A stretch of DNA of 27,278 bases, taken from positions 1 to 27,278 of the forward strand of contig JBFHVZ010000017.1 of assembly GCA_041589295.1 (NCBI GenBank), read 5' to 3'. Every line of letters begins with the position of its first letter. The stretch's first letter is position 1. The stretch comes from Bermanella sp041589295. GTDB lineage: Bacteria > Pseudomonadota > Gammaproteobacteria > Pseudomonadales > Oceanobacteraceae. Shown here one piece after another: positions 7,530 through 17,900 of this stretch. The notes beneath the pieces were generated by a model that saw only the letters and a program-made list of their open reading frames with translations, had not been told where the DNA came from and searched no databases. The translations under genes were made by a program, and so were the position numbers.

Positions 7530-9863
7530 CTAATGGGTTTTGAAGCGTTGCACTGACTGATTAAGTAATGCATTCGCACTAACTACTTTTTCGTTAAAAC
7601 CATGCATCTTTTCCATTAGCTTTTGGTTGCGTCGCGCAACTTCGCTGATAGCTTCTACCACCTTACTCATATCTTCGCTTAATTCGGTCTGCTGATAACT
7701 GGTGTCCGAAATGCTTTCGTTTTGATCGCTAATCGAACCAATTTTTTTATTAATGGCAGTAAACGCGTTTGATACTTTTTCTGAGCTGGCGAGGGTTTCT
7801 TCTACAATGGCTTTGGCGTTTTCCATGGCCTGAACCGATGATTGGGAGCCTTGTTGCAGGCGCTCGATGATGTCTTTGATTTCGTGTGTAGAATCTTGTG
7901 TGCGTTTAGCCAGTGTTCTCACTTCGTCGGCAACCACTGCAAAACCACGGCCTTGTTCACCAGCGCGGGCTGCTTCGATGGCGGCGTTCAATGCAAGTAA
8001 ACTAGTTTGTTCGGTAATGCTTTGAATGACGTCCAGTACCGAAACTATGCTATCGGTATTTTCGGCAACCTGTGCCACGTGGGCTGCGGTGTCTTGCAGT
8101 ACATCGTTTAATTTCTGTGTGATTTCTTGGTTGTGTTGGGTAGCGCTAATGCCCTTGTTGGCTTGGTCTACGGTTTCGCTGCTGGAAAGATGGTTGTCGG
8201 TGACAGCTTGAGTCAGGCTGTGACTGGTTTGCGTCATGTCACGAATATTATTTAACAACCCTGTGGTCATGGACTCTTGTTTGGATGATGCTTCACGCAC
8301 GTCGTGAATGGTTTCGCCAAGCATATCTAGAGATTCGGTTAAGTCTTGCTCGGTTTTTTCTACATCCTTGACCACAGATTCGACGGAGTCGAGTAAATGG
8401 TTAATGGCTGCTGAAACTTCGGCCAGTTCGTCTTTTTCGCCTTCTGGTTCATTAAAGCGTGCGCTGATGTTGAGGTGGTCGGCAATGTGCTGCACCTTGG
8501 TGTTCATGCGCTTCATGGGCGTTGCCAGTTTTTTGCCTATGTACATGGCTGCACTGATACCCAGTAGTAACATGATCAAGGTACCCAGTACCGCATAGAA
8601 CATCATTTTTTGTGTGAGTTGTGCTGAATGGGCCCGTACATCTTCGACATCTTCTTCAACAATGAGTGACCAGGTAAGTTGGCCCACTTTTATAGGGCTG
8701 TAAGCACTGTATAGGCTCTGCCCGAAAATGCCTTTACTGGTCATAAAACCGGATTGTCCGTCTTGCGCGGCTTGCACGCTGTCGGTGACGGTAGGTAAAA
8801 AACCAAAAGTGCTTGCTCGTCGATTGATTGCTTCCAAAACGTCCATGGGCATATTGGCTTGTTTTGCACGCGCATTAAACTGCTCTGGGTTTTGTAGCCA
8901 TAACCTATGTTCACTGCGTAATGTGTTGTCGCTACCAACTAAATAGCTATGACCAGTGTTGCCCAAGCCAGCCTGTTGCCACGCTTGGTTGAATGACAGG
9001 ATGTCATTTATTTTTTTGACGCCGATTTGATAAACCAGAACACCATCTATTGTGCCGTTAACCGTAATCGGGGTCGCGATGAAGGCGGCAGGGGCTTCGT
9101 ATGAAGGGGTGTAAGGTGCGAAGTCGGTGATAATGCTTTCGCCGGGTTTAAGTGTTAGTGCGGCGTTAAAGGCTGCTGCTAATCCCGATTGTTTGTAGGG
9201 GCCTTGTTTCAATGAGGTCGCAAAGTCGAGTTCTTTGTACACACTGTAGAGCACGTTGCCCGTGGTGTGATCGACAATAAATAAATCGTAATAGCCAAAC
9301 GTTTTTAAAAAACGTTGAAATATTGGGTGATAAAGGCTGTGAAAAGTATTGTATGTGGTGCGATCACCTAAATCGTTTAACTGATCTTTTTTTCCCAATG
9401 GCTGGGGATTTTTAGCGATTAATGCATGTTGCAACGCAATGCTGGTTTCAGAAAGCTGCGATAAGGTTTGTTGGATATTCAAACTGGCGTTGGGGTTTAG
9501 CTCGTTATAGTGACGAGCAAATTCGTTTTGATAATAACGCTCAAGGGTTTGAGTTTGTTGTACTTTGTCGAGTGTCTCCGACTCAAAAATAAACCGGTCA
9601 AAGCCCATGCGAAAGGCCTGCACAGCAACCTGCATCATGGTGGATTGTGCTTGGCTGGTTATCTGCTGTTGCAAGAGTGTGAAGTAGCTTTCGATTTGCT
9701 CTTGCTTGATATTGCGTAATGCCACAAGGCGCTCGCGAGACTGTTCATCCAACGCATCCAGTGTGCTTTTATGCGCCACATAGGTCACTACGGCCGCTAG
9801 CGAGATAAGCGCTAAGGCCAATAGGCTGACAAAGCTGAGTGTGATTTTGGACTGTATGCGCAT
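7530..9863 (-). CDS. Methyl-accepting chemotaxis protein with large periplasmic sensor
   Basis: This is a 777-residue inner-membrane chemoreceptor that would signal through CheW/CheA to steer motility. From this start it has a membrane helix (about 8-30), a periplasmic sensory region of about 380 residues resembling a double-Cache domain, a second membrane helix (about 417-440), a HAMP domain with a TPMKRMNTKV start, and a long coiled-coil signalling domain. The hairpin tip (about 620-655) has the invariant LNAAIEAARAGEQGRGFAVV. No C-terminal CheR-docking pentapeptide (NWETF type) is seen; the protein ends with QSVQRFKTH. ATG 9863 was chosen because the membrane helix follows directly; an in-frame start at 9995 would add 44 residues that do not look like the family. 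Neither start has a strong Shine-Dalgarno sequence. The ligand is not predictable. Confidence 0.9.
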   Translation of the reverse strand: MRIQSKITLSFVSLLALALISLAAVVTYVAHKSTLDALDEQSRERLVALRNIKQEQIESYFTLLQQQITSQAQSTMMQVAVQAFRMGFDRFIFESETLDKVQQTQTLERYYQNEFARHYNELNPNASLNIQQTLSQLSETSIALQHALIAKNPQPLGKKDQLNDLGDRTTYNTFHSLYHPIFQRFLKTFGYYDLFIVDHTTGNVLYSVYKELDFATSLKQGPYKQSGLAAAFNAALTLKPGESIITDFAPYTPSYEAPAAFIATPITVNGTIDGVLVYQIGVKKINDILSFNQAWQQAGLGNTGHSYLVGSDNTLRSEHRLWLQNPEQFNARAKQANMPMDVLEAINRRASTFGFLPTVTDSVQAAQDGQSGFMTSKGIFGQSLYSAYSPIKVGQLTWSLIVEEDVEDVRAHSAQLTQKMMFYAVLGTLIMLLLGISAAMYIGKKLATPMKRMNTKVQHIADHLNISARFNEPEGEKDELAEVSAAINHLLDSVESVVKDVEKTEQDLTESLDMLGETIHDVREASSKQESMTTGLLNNIRDMTQTSHSLTQAVTDNHLSSSETVDQANKGISATQHNQEITQKLNDVLQDTAAHVAQVAENTDSIVSVLDVIQSITEQTSLLALNAAIEAARAGEQGRGFAVVADEVRTLAKRTQDSTHEIKDIIERLQQGSQSSVQAMENAKAIVEETLASSEKVSNAFTAINKKIGSISDQNESISDTSYQQTELSEDMSKVVEAISEVARRNQKLMEKMHGFNEKVVSANALLNQSVQRFKTH

Positions 9864-10011
9864 AACGGCCAAGGTGAATAGAATGCTTTTAACCTTATAG
9901 GTATAGGCGAAAAAGCGTTCTTGAGCCTTTATGCGCGTACGATATGGCGAGATTAAACCTATGAATTGGCGTACTTTGACTTTTGTGTGTGCCAATCAAA
10001 AACAGGGAGGT

Positions 10012-10620
10012 TTATAGGTCAACCCCTGCACGGGCTTTTACCCCCGCGCGAAACGCATGTTTAACATCTTGAATTTCGGACACAGTGTCAGCCAACTCAC
10101 GCACTGCGCTACCTCCGCCACGGCCGGTAACCACCACACTTTGCTCCCGTGGGCGTTGACGAATGGCGTTTAGCACTTTTTCTTCATCTAAATATTTGTA
10201 CGCCAACATGTAGGTGAGTTCATCTAAGATCACCAGATCATAGTCGGCACTCTGTAGGCATTGTTCTGCGTGTTGCCAAGTGGCTTCGGCTGCGGCGATG
10301 TCACTGCTGCGGTCTTGTGTATTCCACGTAAAGCCTGTGCCCATTTGGTGAAAGTACACTTCTGGGTGCTTGTCGCGAATGAACATTTCTTCGCCAGACA
10401 ATTGCTGGCCTTTAATAAACTGAATAATGGCAACCTTATGCCCATAGCCTAAGCTGCGGATGGCCATACCAAATGCTGAACTGGATTTACCTTTGCCGTT
10501 ACCGGTAAGCAGAACCACAACACCACGTTCTTCATCTGCTTTGGCGATATTTGCATCCACCTTGGCTTTTTGTTTTTCCATGGCCGCCTTATGTTTTGCG
10601 GCTTTTTTATCTTCGCTCAT
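10012..10620 (-). CDS. cobO: Cob(I)yrinic acid a,c-diamide adenosyltransferase (CobO/BtuR)
   Basis: This 202-residue cytoplasmic enzyme transfers the adenosyl group of ATP to cob(I)alamin or its precursors. It belongs to the CobA/CobO/BtuR fold: a Lys-rich N-terminal helix (1-32), P-loop GNGKGKSS (40-47), the VILDELTYML segment and the TGRGGG-type segment near residue 165. Length matches E. coli BtuR (about 196). The P-loop ends in Ser-Ser where many homologues have Thr-Thr, a conservative change. No other cobalamin gene is adjacent and no cobalamin riboswitch was recognised upstream, so it probably serves salvage of corrinoids. It lies 148 bases upstream of the chemoreceptor gene on the same strand. 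Confidence 0.92.
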   Translation of the reverse strand: MSEDKKAAKHKAAMEKQKAKVDANIAKADEERGVVVLLTGNGKGKSSSAFGMAIRSLGYGHKVAIIQFIKGQQLSGEEMFIRDKHPEVYFHQMGTGFTWNTQDRSSDIAAAEATWQHAEQCLQSADYDLVILDELTYMLAYKYLDEEKVLNAIRQRPREQSVVVTGRGGGSAVRELADTVSEIQDVKHAFRAGVKARAGVDL

Positions 10621-10896
10621 TGCATACCCACTGACACTGCGCTTCTAAAAAAGAGGGCCAACATACACCAAAAGGGCTAATTCGTGAACGCTCCTTTGCC
10701 TTGGTTGTTCAATCCTTCGTAGCAGGCATTACAGCACGGATTGTGTGCCTTTTAAGTCGTACTATTTATTTTAGCTGTGCTGTTAATCTGTGGTGGGCGT
10801 GAGTTGGAGTTATGTAAAGCGCCCAAGCGACATGTGCCGATAGTCAATAACGGCAAGTCAAAACAAGGCGTCGAAAATAGAAAGAGGTGAATCAAG

Positions 10897-11268
10897 ATGA
10901 TTTGGTTAATTGTCGTGGTATGGGCAGTGGTTGGCGTCTTGGTCGCGCGCTGGCGTAAGCCTGTATGGATACGGTTAACCTCATTGATGCTGGTTTTAAT
11001 TCTACCCATTTTCGGATTTTGGATTTGGGCTAGTGGCACCTTGCAGACAAGTGCTTGCCGCTATGCAGCAGACCAACTAGCCGAACAATTTGCTCGCGTG
11101 GGCGAGTATCCTTCTAGCTTGTCCAGCTTGCAGCCTGCCTCAATTAAGATGTCATGGGCGCAACAGGTCTGTCATTACCAGAAAACGGAAGATGGATACG
11201 TCATGACGTTTTATGCAGGTGGGTTTAGTTTGGGAATCTACAAAAATGGAGAGTTGTTTTTTGATTAA
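10897..11268 (+). CDS. Small membrane protein of unknown function
   Basis: This is a 123-residue protein I do not recognise. Residues 1-17 are a very hydrophobic helix, RWRKP forms a short basic loop, and residues 26-47 are a second helix. About 75 residues follow, containing two Cys (about 54 and 91) that could form a disulfide. The soluble part (CRYAADQLAEQF, then GEYPSSLSSL, ending in a FYAGGFSLGIY strand) faintly recalls the globular part of pilin-like proteins, but no pilin signal is present. A strong Shine-Dalgarno sequence GAGGTGA lies 6 bases before the ATG, which supports translation. The 276 bases before it hold no other gene that I can support. Confidence 0.65.
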   Translation: MIWLIVVVWAVVGVLVARWRKPVWIRLTSLMLVLILPIFGFWIWASGTLQTSACRYAADQLAEQFARVGEYPSSLSSLQPASIKMSWAQQVCHYQKTEDGYVMTFYAGGFSLGIYKNGELFFD

Positions 11269-11353
11269 TCACGCCTGTGGTGTGTGATTGTCAGGAGTAA
11301 TGTGGCCCACCGCGGGACGCGACGGGCCAGCATTTCAAGTCATTCAGCGCTTA

Positions 11354-11824
11354 TTAAGCAACTTGAACATCCGGTAAAGCAGGGGCGTTGATGGAGATTT
11401 TTTCGGTTGGTGCCATGACCACCGCAGTACCAATGGCCACGATCTCATTGTTTTGATTGCTGGCGATGCACTCCATCGTCACTATGGGCTTTTTCTCGTG
11501 CTTTTCGGTTACCGTGAGCACCATTTCAATTTCGTCGTTTAAGTAAACTGGGCGTTTAAACTGTAAACTTTGGTTTAAGTAAATAGTGCCAGGGCCAGGG
11601 AATTGCGTGCCTAAAATGGCTGAGACCAGACCGCCTAACCACATGCCATGACCAATGCGCTGTTCGAACTGAGTTGTAGCGGCATATTGGGCATCTAGGT
11701 GCACAGGGTTTACGTCGCCGCTGGCGGCAGCAAATAGGGCAATTTCTTTTTCGGTAAGGGTGCGTTTAAGTGTGGCGGTTTGACCTAGGGTTATTTCGTC
11801 AAACGTGTGGTTGTTTAGTTCCAT
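11354..11824 (-). CDS. phaJ: (R)-specific enoyl-CoA hydratase, MaoC/PhaJ type
   Basis: This 156-residue single hot-dog enzyme would hydrate trans-2-enoyl-CoA to (R)-3-hydroxyacyl-CoA, drawing beta-oxidation intermediates toward polyhydroxyalkanoate or (R)-hydroxyacyl products. The hydratase-2 motif is complete: SGDVNPVHLD with catalytic Asp37 and His42, followed by the IGHGM segment. The length is the same as I recall for Pseudomonas PhaJ1. ATG 11824 is preceded by GGAG; an in-frame start at 11905 would add 27 residues unlike the family. It follows the alpha/beta hydrolase gene on the same strand by 96 bases and likely shares its transcript. No polyhydroxyalkanoate synthase is in the window, so a more general role in fatty-acid metabolism is also possible. 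Confidence 0.82.
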   Translation of the reverse strand: MELNNHTFDEITLGQTATLKRTLTEKEIALFAAASGDVNPVHLDAQYAATTQFEQRIGHGMWLGGLVSAILGTQFPGPGTIYLNQSLQFKRPVYLNDEIEMVLTVTEKHEKKPIVTMECIASNQNNEIVAIGTAVVMAPTEKISINAPALPDVQVA

Positions 11825-11920
11825 TTTACAACTCCAACAGATGCGGACGACGCCGGTTACTTCGCACAGTGATATGTGAGTGCGACATCGTGTTGGAGGC
11901 TGCAAAAATAAGAAGGCGAA

Positions 11921-12841
11921 TTAGCTCGCCTTGGCCTCCAGCTGTCGCGCTTCTAGCCACTGGAGAATGTCTCCGATGACGTCCTGTCGATTAATTTCGT
12001 TTAGCATTTCATGCCGGCCTTGAGCATACAGTTTTAACGTGACGTCTTTTTGACCGGCTTTACGATACGCTTCGCTTAGTTTGGGTAGGGCTTTACCTTG
12101 TTCTCCCACTGGGTCTTGATCGCCGCCCAGCATCAGAATTGGCAAGTCCTGCTGAATTTTGCTCAGACTTTGCGCTTGATACAAGCGATTTAAGCCGCCC
12201 AATAGGTCAACCCATAATTGAGTACTACATGAAAACCCGCAGTAAGGATCATTGATATATTTGTCCACTTGATCCGTGTCGCGGGATAGCCAATCGTATT
12301 CGGTACGACAGGGTTTAAATGCTTTATTAAAGGACCCAAACGACAGCCCATCCAAGAGTGCACTGGTGGCTTGTTGGCCCTTTCGCATACGCTCGAGCTT
12401 GGCTGCTAAGCCACCGGCAAAAGTAATGAGTGATGATTCCAGTTTCGAGCCAGACAGAATCAGGCCTGCAATATCTGCAGGTTGGGTCGTTAAATAAGCC
12501 TGCGCAATAAACGATCCCATACTGTGCCCAAACAAGTAATAAGGTACGTGGGGTTCGGTCAGCTGGGTACGCACGGTATTCACGTCTTCGACTACTTTGT
12601 TCCACCCATTTTCATCTGCGTAATGCCCCAGCTGATGTTGATTGGCTGGACCGTGGCCGCGATGGTTATGGGCAACGACGGAATAGCCCGCGCTGACCAA
12701 CTGCTGCGCGAAATCCGCGTAGCGCAAAGCGTGTTCGGCCATGCCGTGACAAATATGAACCCAAGCAATAGGGGAAGGGTTTTCCCACACGTAGGCGAGA
12801 ATTGGGTGTTGGTCAGTGGCGTGCAGTTCAACGGACTTCAT
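11921..12841 (-). CDS. Alpha/beta hydrolase, monoacylglycerol lipase / lysophospholipase-like
   Basis: This is a 306-residue alpha/beta hydrolase of the Hydrolase_4 (serine aminopeptidase S33-like) group. It has HGMAEH (32-37) at the oxyanion position, the nucleophile elbow GHSMGS with Ser107, the acid residue in DQDPVG (Asp243) and the catalytic His277 in GRHEM. No signal peptide is visible, so it is probably cytoplasmic. Relatives cleave monoacylglycerols or lysophospholipids. Its position upstream of phaJ and divergent from fadD suggests it frees fatty acids that FadD activates. I recall the same association in Pseudomonas (PA3299-PA3302 region). The ATG at 12841 has no clear Shine-Dalgarno sequence. 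Confidence 0.85.
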   Translation of the reverse strand: MKSVELHATDQHPILAYVWENPSPIAWVHICHGMAEHALRYADFAQQLVSAGYSVVAHNHRGHGPANQHQLGHYADENGWNKVVEDVNTVRTQLTEPHVPYYLFGHSMGSFIAQAYLTTQPADIAGLILSGSKLESSLITFAGGLAAKLERMRKGQQATSALLDGLSFGSFNKAFKPCRTEYDWLSRDTDQVDKYINDPYCGFSCSTQLWVDLLGGLNRLYQAQSLSKIQQDLPILMLGGDQDPVGEQGKALPKLSEAYRKAGQKDVTLKLYAQGRHEMLNEINRQDVIGDILQWLEARQLEAKAS

Positions 12842-13000
12842 GCGGCAGTCTTATTATTGTGATTGAGTGACGGAAACGATCTGCGTCCACATACATAAAG
12901 AATGTTGAGCACACAGCGATGGGCAGTCTGTCACATTCCGCAGCAATGGCCCAGTCCCCCAATATGGCGAGGTGCGCAAATAACAACCAGTGTTAGACCT

Positions 13001-13028
13001 TTGACTCTATGGCGAAAACTGGTAGTCT
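13001..13028 (+). promoter_or_regulatory. Candidate sigma-70 promoter of fadD
   Basis: TTGACT (13001-13006) and TAGTCT (13023-13028) are separated by 16 bases and lie about 100 bases before fadD. The -35 box matches 5 of 6 consensus bases and the -10 box 4 of 6. A short inverted repeat CCAGA/TCTGG (13051-13065) lies just downstream. No clear PsrA- or FadR-type operator was recognised in the 289-base divergent region. Confidence 0.4.
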
Positions 13029-13130
13029 GCCGCACTACCTTTTTTTGGCGCCAGATATCGTCTGGGCCTGTATAACAAGTAAACAATAAAAAAGTCACGC
13101 TTAGACCGTTGATGATTAATTGGAGGCGGT

Positions 13131-14819
13131 ATGAACGAAAATTTCTTCAAGGATAAATATCCCGAAGGCCTTCCCAGCGAAGTGGATGTTAAAAAATACA
13201 GCAGCATCATTGATGTATTTAACAAAAGCGTCGCCAAATTTGCGAACCGTCCGGCTTTCACTGCCTTGGGGACAACTCTGACTTACGGTGAACTAGACCG
13301 TATGTCTGCCGACTTTGCCGCTTACCTGCAAAACGAAACCAACCTAAAGAAAGGCGACCGCATCGCGGTACAATTGCCTAACTTGTTGCAATACCCTGTT
13401 GTGGTATTCGGTGCCATGCGCGCTGGGTTGATCGTGGTAAACACCAACCCACTGTACACAGAGCGTGAAATGGAACACCAATTCAACGACTCTGGTGCAA
13501 AAGCGCTGATCGTATTAGCGCAAATGGCCGGTAAGGCGGATCGCGTTGTACCTAAGACGCAAATCGAAACCGTCATCGTGACTCAAGCTGGCGACTTCTG
13601 TTCGCCCATTAAACGCGCTCTGGTTAACTTCGTTATTAAAAATGTACGTAAAGAAGTTGAGCCTTACACATTACCGGGTCACATCACCCTGCGTACTGCG
13701 TTGGCGAAAGGCGCGAAGAAATCTTTCTCACCAGTTGATATGACGCTGGAAGACATTGCAGTTCTGCAATACACAGGCGGTACCACGGGTGTAGCTAAAG
13801 GTGCCATGCTAACGCACCAAAACTTGGTGGCTAACATGATGCAGGCGCACCCGCACTTCTTGCTGGGTCTGGCCAACGCTGGCGAAGCCGATGAGAGCAA
13901 AACGGTTGTTGCGCCATTACCGCTTTATCACATCTATGCGTTCACTGTGCACTGCATGATTTTGATGGAAACCGGTAACCACAGCTTACTGATTCCAAAC
14001 CCGCGTGACATTCCTGGCTTTGTAAAAGAACTGTCAAAAGCTAAGTTCCACGCAATGGCCGGCCTGAACACCTTGTTCGTGGCATTGTGCAACAACCCAG
14101 AATTCCAAAAATTGGATTTCAGCAACCTAAAAATGACCATTTCTGGTGGTATGGCGCTGACTAAAGCTGCCGCAGATCGTTGGAAAGAAATCACCGGTTG
14201 TGAAGTGTCTGAAGGTTACGGCATGACCGAAACCTCGCCAATCGTATCGTTCAACCCACCAGGCCACGCCATTCTAGGCACCATTGGTATGCCAGTGGCA
14301 AATACCCTATGTAAAGTAGTAGGTGAAGACGGTGAAGAATTGCCAGTTGGCGAAAGCGGTGAACTGTGTGTGAAAGGCCCACAGGTCATGAAAGGCTACT
14401 GGCAGCGTCCAGAAGCAACGGCTGAAACCATCGACGAAGATGGTTGGATCAAGACTGGTGACATGGCAGTTATTATGGAAAACGGTTTCATGAAAATCGT
14501 AGACCGTAAGAAAGACATGATCATCGTATCTGGCTTCAACGTTTACCCGAACGAAGTAGAAGACGTGGTAGCGGGTCACCCAGACATCGTTGAATGTGCG
14601 GCCATTGGTATTCCAGATGAGAAAAGTGGCGAAGCGGTGAAAGTATTTGCTGTATCCACTAACCCATCATTGGATGGCAAAGCGGTAATCGAATGGTGTC
14701 GCGAACGTTTGACCGCGTACAAAGTACCGAAAACCGTTGAGTTCCGCGAAGAACTGCCTAAGACCAACGTAGGTAAGATTTTGCGTCGTGAACTACGTGA
14801 CGAAGAAGTGGCTTCTTAA
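13131..14819 (+). CDS. fadD: Long-chain-fatty-acid--CoA ligase FadD
   Basis: This 562-residue acyl-CoA synthetase activates fatty acids with ATP and CoA, through an acyl-adenylate, for beta-oxidation. The adenylate-forming motifs are the P-loop-like YTGGTTGVAKGA (214-225), GYGMTETSP (362-370) and the fatty-acyl-CoA synthetase signature spanning about 438-478 (GWIKTGDMA, DRKKDMIIVSGFN, then YPNEVED). The C-terminal catalytic Lys is in PKTNVGKILRREL. Length equals the E. coli and Pseudomonas FadD proteins. TGGAGGC lies just before the ATG. The gene is monocistronic, with a strong terminator behind it, and diverges from the hydrolase-phaJ unit. Pseudomonas carries two fadD copies side by side; only one is present here. 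Confidence 0.95.
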   Translation: MNENFFKDKYPEGLPSEVDVKKYSSIIDVFNKSVAKFANRPAFTALGTTLTYGELDRMSADFAAYLQNETNLKKGDRIAVQLPNLLQYPVVVFGAMRAGLIVVNTNPLYTEREMEHQFNDSGAKALIVLAQMAGKADRVVPKTQIETVIVTQAGDFCSPIKRALVNFVIKNVRKEVEPYTLPGHITLRTALAKGAKKSFSPVDMTLEDIAVLQYTGGTTGVAKGAMLTHQNLVANMMQAHPHFLLGLANAGEADESKTVVAPLPLYHIYAFTVHCMILMETGNHSLLIPNPRDIPGFVKELSKAKFHAMAGLNTLFVALCNNPEFQKLDFSNLKMTISGGMALTKAAADRWKEITGCEVSEGYGMTETSPIVSFNPPGHAILGTIGMPVANTLCKVVGEDGEELPVGESGELCVKGPQVMKGYWQRPEATAETIDEDGWIKTGDMAVIMENGFMKIVDRKKDMIIVSGFNVYPNEVEDVVAGHPDIVECAAIGIPDEKSGEAVKVFAVSTNPSLDGKAVIEWCRERLTAYKVPKTVEFREELPKTNVGKILRRELRDEEVAS

Positions 14820-14841
14820 GCTCTGATTTGTTAGCAAATAA

Positions 14842-14876
14842 CAAAACGCTCTCTTAGGAGGGCGTTTTGCGTTTTT
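14842..14876 (+). terminator. Rho-independent terminator of fadD
   Basis: CAAAACGC (14842-14849) pairs with GCGTTTTG (14862-14869). The inner bases extend the stem to about 12 pairs around a TTAG loop, and the stem is followed by CGTTTTT. Confidence 0.85.
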
Positions 14877-14931
14877 AATTTGTCATTTCTTTCCGTTTTT
14901 CTTTTGTATCCATAATGCGCTGAGCTAGGTT

Positions 14932-17900
14932 GTGCAGTCTGATTCCCCTCTGAATGTTATACAGTCCAAATTAGATGAATGTCTGATAAAAAACAGACAT
15001 GGTTTCGTGCGTCAACTGCAAACCATTCGAAAGCGTCAAAAAGAAAAAAAGCCCGTTGAGAAAAGCGTTGATAAGCTCCATGCGCAGCTCGCGGACTCGT
15101 TAGCCGCCGTTGCTCAGCGCAAATCGGCAACCCCGCATATTCAATACGACGATAACCTGCCGGTTAGTGCGCGTCGTGAAGAAATTGCAAATGCCATTGC
15201 CCATCACCAAGTGGTGGTGATCGCAGGGGAAACGGGTTCAGGTAAAACCACTCAGCTACCTAAAATTTGTATGGAGCTTGGGTTAGCAAGCCGAGGCATG
15301 ATTGCTCACACCCAGCCGCGTCGACTCGCGGCTCGTAGTGTTGCGCAACGCATTGCTGACGAGGTGCAGGTTCCCCTTGGCGAACAAATTGGTTATCAAA
15401 TTCGCTTTACCGATCAAAGCACAGACCAAACCTTAGTAAAGTTGATGACCGACGGTATTCTGTTGGCCGAAACACAGCACGATCGTTTTTTAAATCGTTA
15501 TCAAACCATCATCATCGACGAAGCCCACGAACGGAGTTTGAATATTGACTTCCTGCTGGGATATCTAAAACAGCTTTTACCTAAGCGTCCTGACCTAAAA
15601 GTCATTATTACTTCGGCCACCATAGATGTTGATCGGTTTGCTAATCACTTTGCGGATGCGCAAGGCAAACCTGCGCCTGTGATTGAAGTCAGTGGTCGTA
15701 CTTTTCCGGTAGAGGTTCGTTATCGACCTTTACTTGAAGATGATGACGAAGAAAAAGAGGCGGACTTATATCAAGGCATTGTAAATGCGGTGGACGAACT
15801 CATTGCCGAGGATCACAGTCGGGGTCAAATTGGTGACGTGCTGGTGTTTTTAAGTGGTGAACGCGAAATTCGTGAAGCCTCTTTAGCACTCAAACGCGCT
15901 TTAAATGAACAAAAAGCGGCAAGCCATACCGAAATTCTGCCGCTGTATGCGCGCTTAAGCGGTAGTGAACAAAATAAAATTTTTAATCCAAGTGGTGGTA
16001 AGCGTCGCATTATTTTAGCGACAAACGTGGCCGAAACTTCATTGACCGTACCGGGCATTCGCTATGTGATTGACTCGGGTGTGGCGCGTATCAGTCGTTA
16101 TAGCTATCGCTCCAAGGTCCAACGGCTGCCCATTGAACCCATCAGTCAAGCCAGTGCGAACCAACGCAAAGGACGTTGTGGTCGTGTGAGTGAAGGGGTT
16201 TGTATTCGCCTTTACAGTGAAGAAGATTTTAATCTTCGCCCTGAGTTTACCGACCCCGAAATTCGACGGACAAACTTGGCGGCTGTTATTCTGCAAATGT
16301 TGTCGCTGCGTTTGGGCGATATTACTCACTTTCCCTTTGTGGATGCGCCCGATAGTCGCTTTGTAAAAGACGGCTATAACCTGCTTAAAGAATTGGGTGC
16401 GGTCAACAATAAGCAAATTATTACGCCAGTGGGGCATAAACTTTCGCGCTTGCCTGTGGACCCAAGGGTTGCGCGCATGCTGATCGAAGCCCACGACAAA
16501 AAAGCACTGACCGAAATTCTAGTTGTTGCAGCGGCATTGAGTATTCAGGACCCTAGAGAGAGGCCTGCAGACAAGCAGCAAGCAGCGGATCAAAAACACG
16601 CAGAGTTCCGTCACGAAGAGTCTGACTTTTTAACTCTGTTAAATCTGTGGAACCGTTTCGAAGAAGAGCGTCAGGCGCTGTCTAATAATCAGTTAAAGCA
16701 GTTTTGCAAAAAGCAGTTTTTATCTTATATGCGCATGCGTGAGTGGCGCGACGTGCATCATCAGTTGCGACTGTTATGTAAAGAACTCCAACTGAGTGAA
16801 AATAAAGAGCCTGCTGGTTACGCCGCCGTGCATCAGTCTATTTTGGCAGGCATGCTAAGTCATATTGGTAATAAAGATGACGAAGGTGATTATAAAGGTG
16901 CGCGTAATCGTAAGTTTTGGCTGTTTCCGGGAAGCGGTATTTTTAAGAAAAAGCCAAAGTGGGTTGTCAGCGCAGAATTAGTCGAAACCACAAAATTATA
17001 TGCGCGCATGAACGCCAAGATTGAACCAGAATGGTTGGAACCTTTGGCGAAAGATTTGGTAAAACGCAAATATCTTGAACCACACTGGTCTGCTAAGCGA
17101 GGTCAGGTTATGGCCTACGAACAAGTCACCTTGTTTGGCTTGGTGATTGTGCCTAAACGTCGTGTGGGTTATGGCGCCATTGATGAGCAGGTGAGCCATG
17201 AGTTGTTCATTCGCGAAGCTTTAGTGGGCCAACAAATTCAAACCAAGGGTGATTTCTTACGCTTCAATCAGGCATTAATTGAAGAAGTTAGCGAGTTAGA
17301 AGAAAAAAGCCGCCGCCGAGATATCGTGGTAGACGACGAGAGCTTGTATCAGTTTTACTCCGAGCGAATTCCTACCCATGTCTACAGCACTGCTAGTTTC
17401 GAAAAATGGCGTAAAGACACAGAAAAGTCTCAGCCTAATGTTTTAAAACTAACCCGTGAATATTTGATGCAGCATAACGCAAGCGATGTGACGGAGGCTC
17501 AGTTTCCGGATCACTTTTCGTTTGCTGGAGTGGTGTATCCCTTGACGTATCGTTTTGAGCCAGGCCACTTAGAAGACGGTGTGAGTATTACCGTACCAGC
17601 GATGATGCTAAAGCAATTACCACTTAATCGCTTACAGTGGTTAGTGCCGGGCATGTTGAAAGATAAAGTGGTTGCAGTGGTGAAATCCTTGCCAAAACCC
17701 ATTCGTAAGCAATTGGTGCCGGTACCGGATTTTGTGGATGGATTTTTAGCAAATCATCATGCGAGCGATACTGCATTAACCGATGCATTGGCCCAGTACG
17801 CGTACCAGCAAAAACGGATAAAGATCGAAGCAGATGACTGGCAATGGTCGCAAGTGGATCATCACTATCTGATGAATATAAAAGTGGTGGGCGATGATGA

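Noticed and set aside
10621..10896. Possible cobalamin riboswitch upstream of cobO
   Set aside because: No B12-box-like sequence or multi-helix fold could be recognised in the leader on the - strand.
10752..11039. Leftward 95-codon frame overlapping the small membrane protein gene
   Set aside because: No ribosome site or recognisable domain, and it overlaps a better supported gene with an ideal Shine-Dalgarno sequence.
12524..12862. 112-codon + strand frame opposite the alpha/beta hydrolase
   Set aside because: The hydrolase has a full catalytic triad on the other strand; this frame has no family features.
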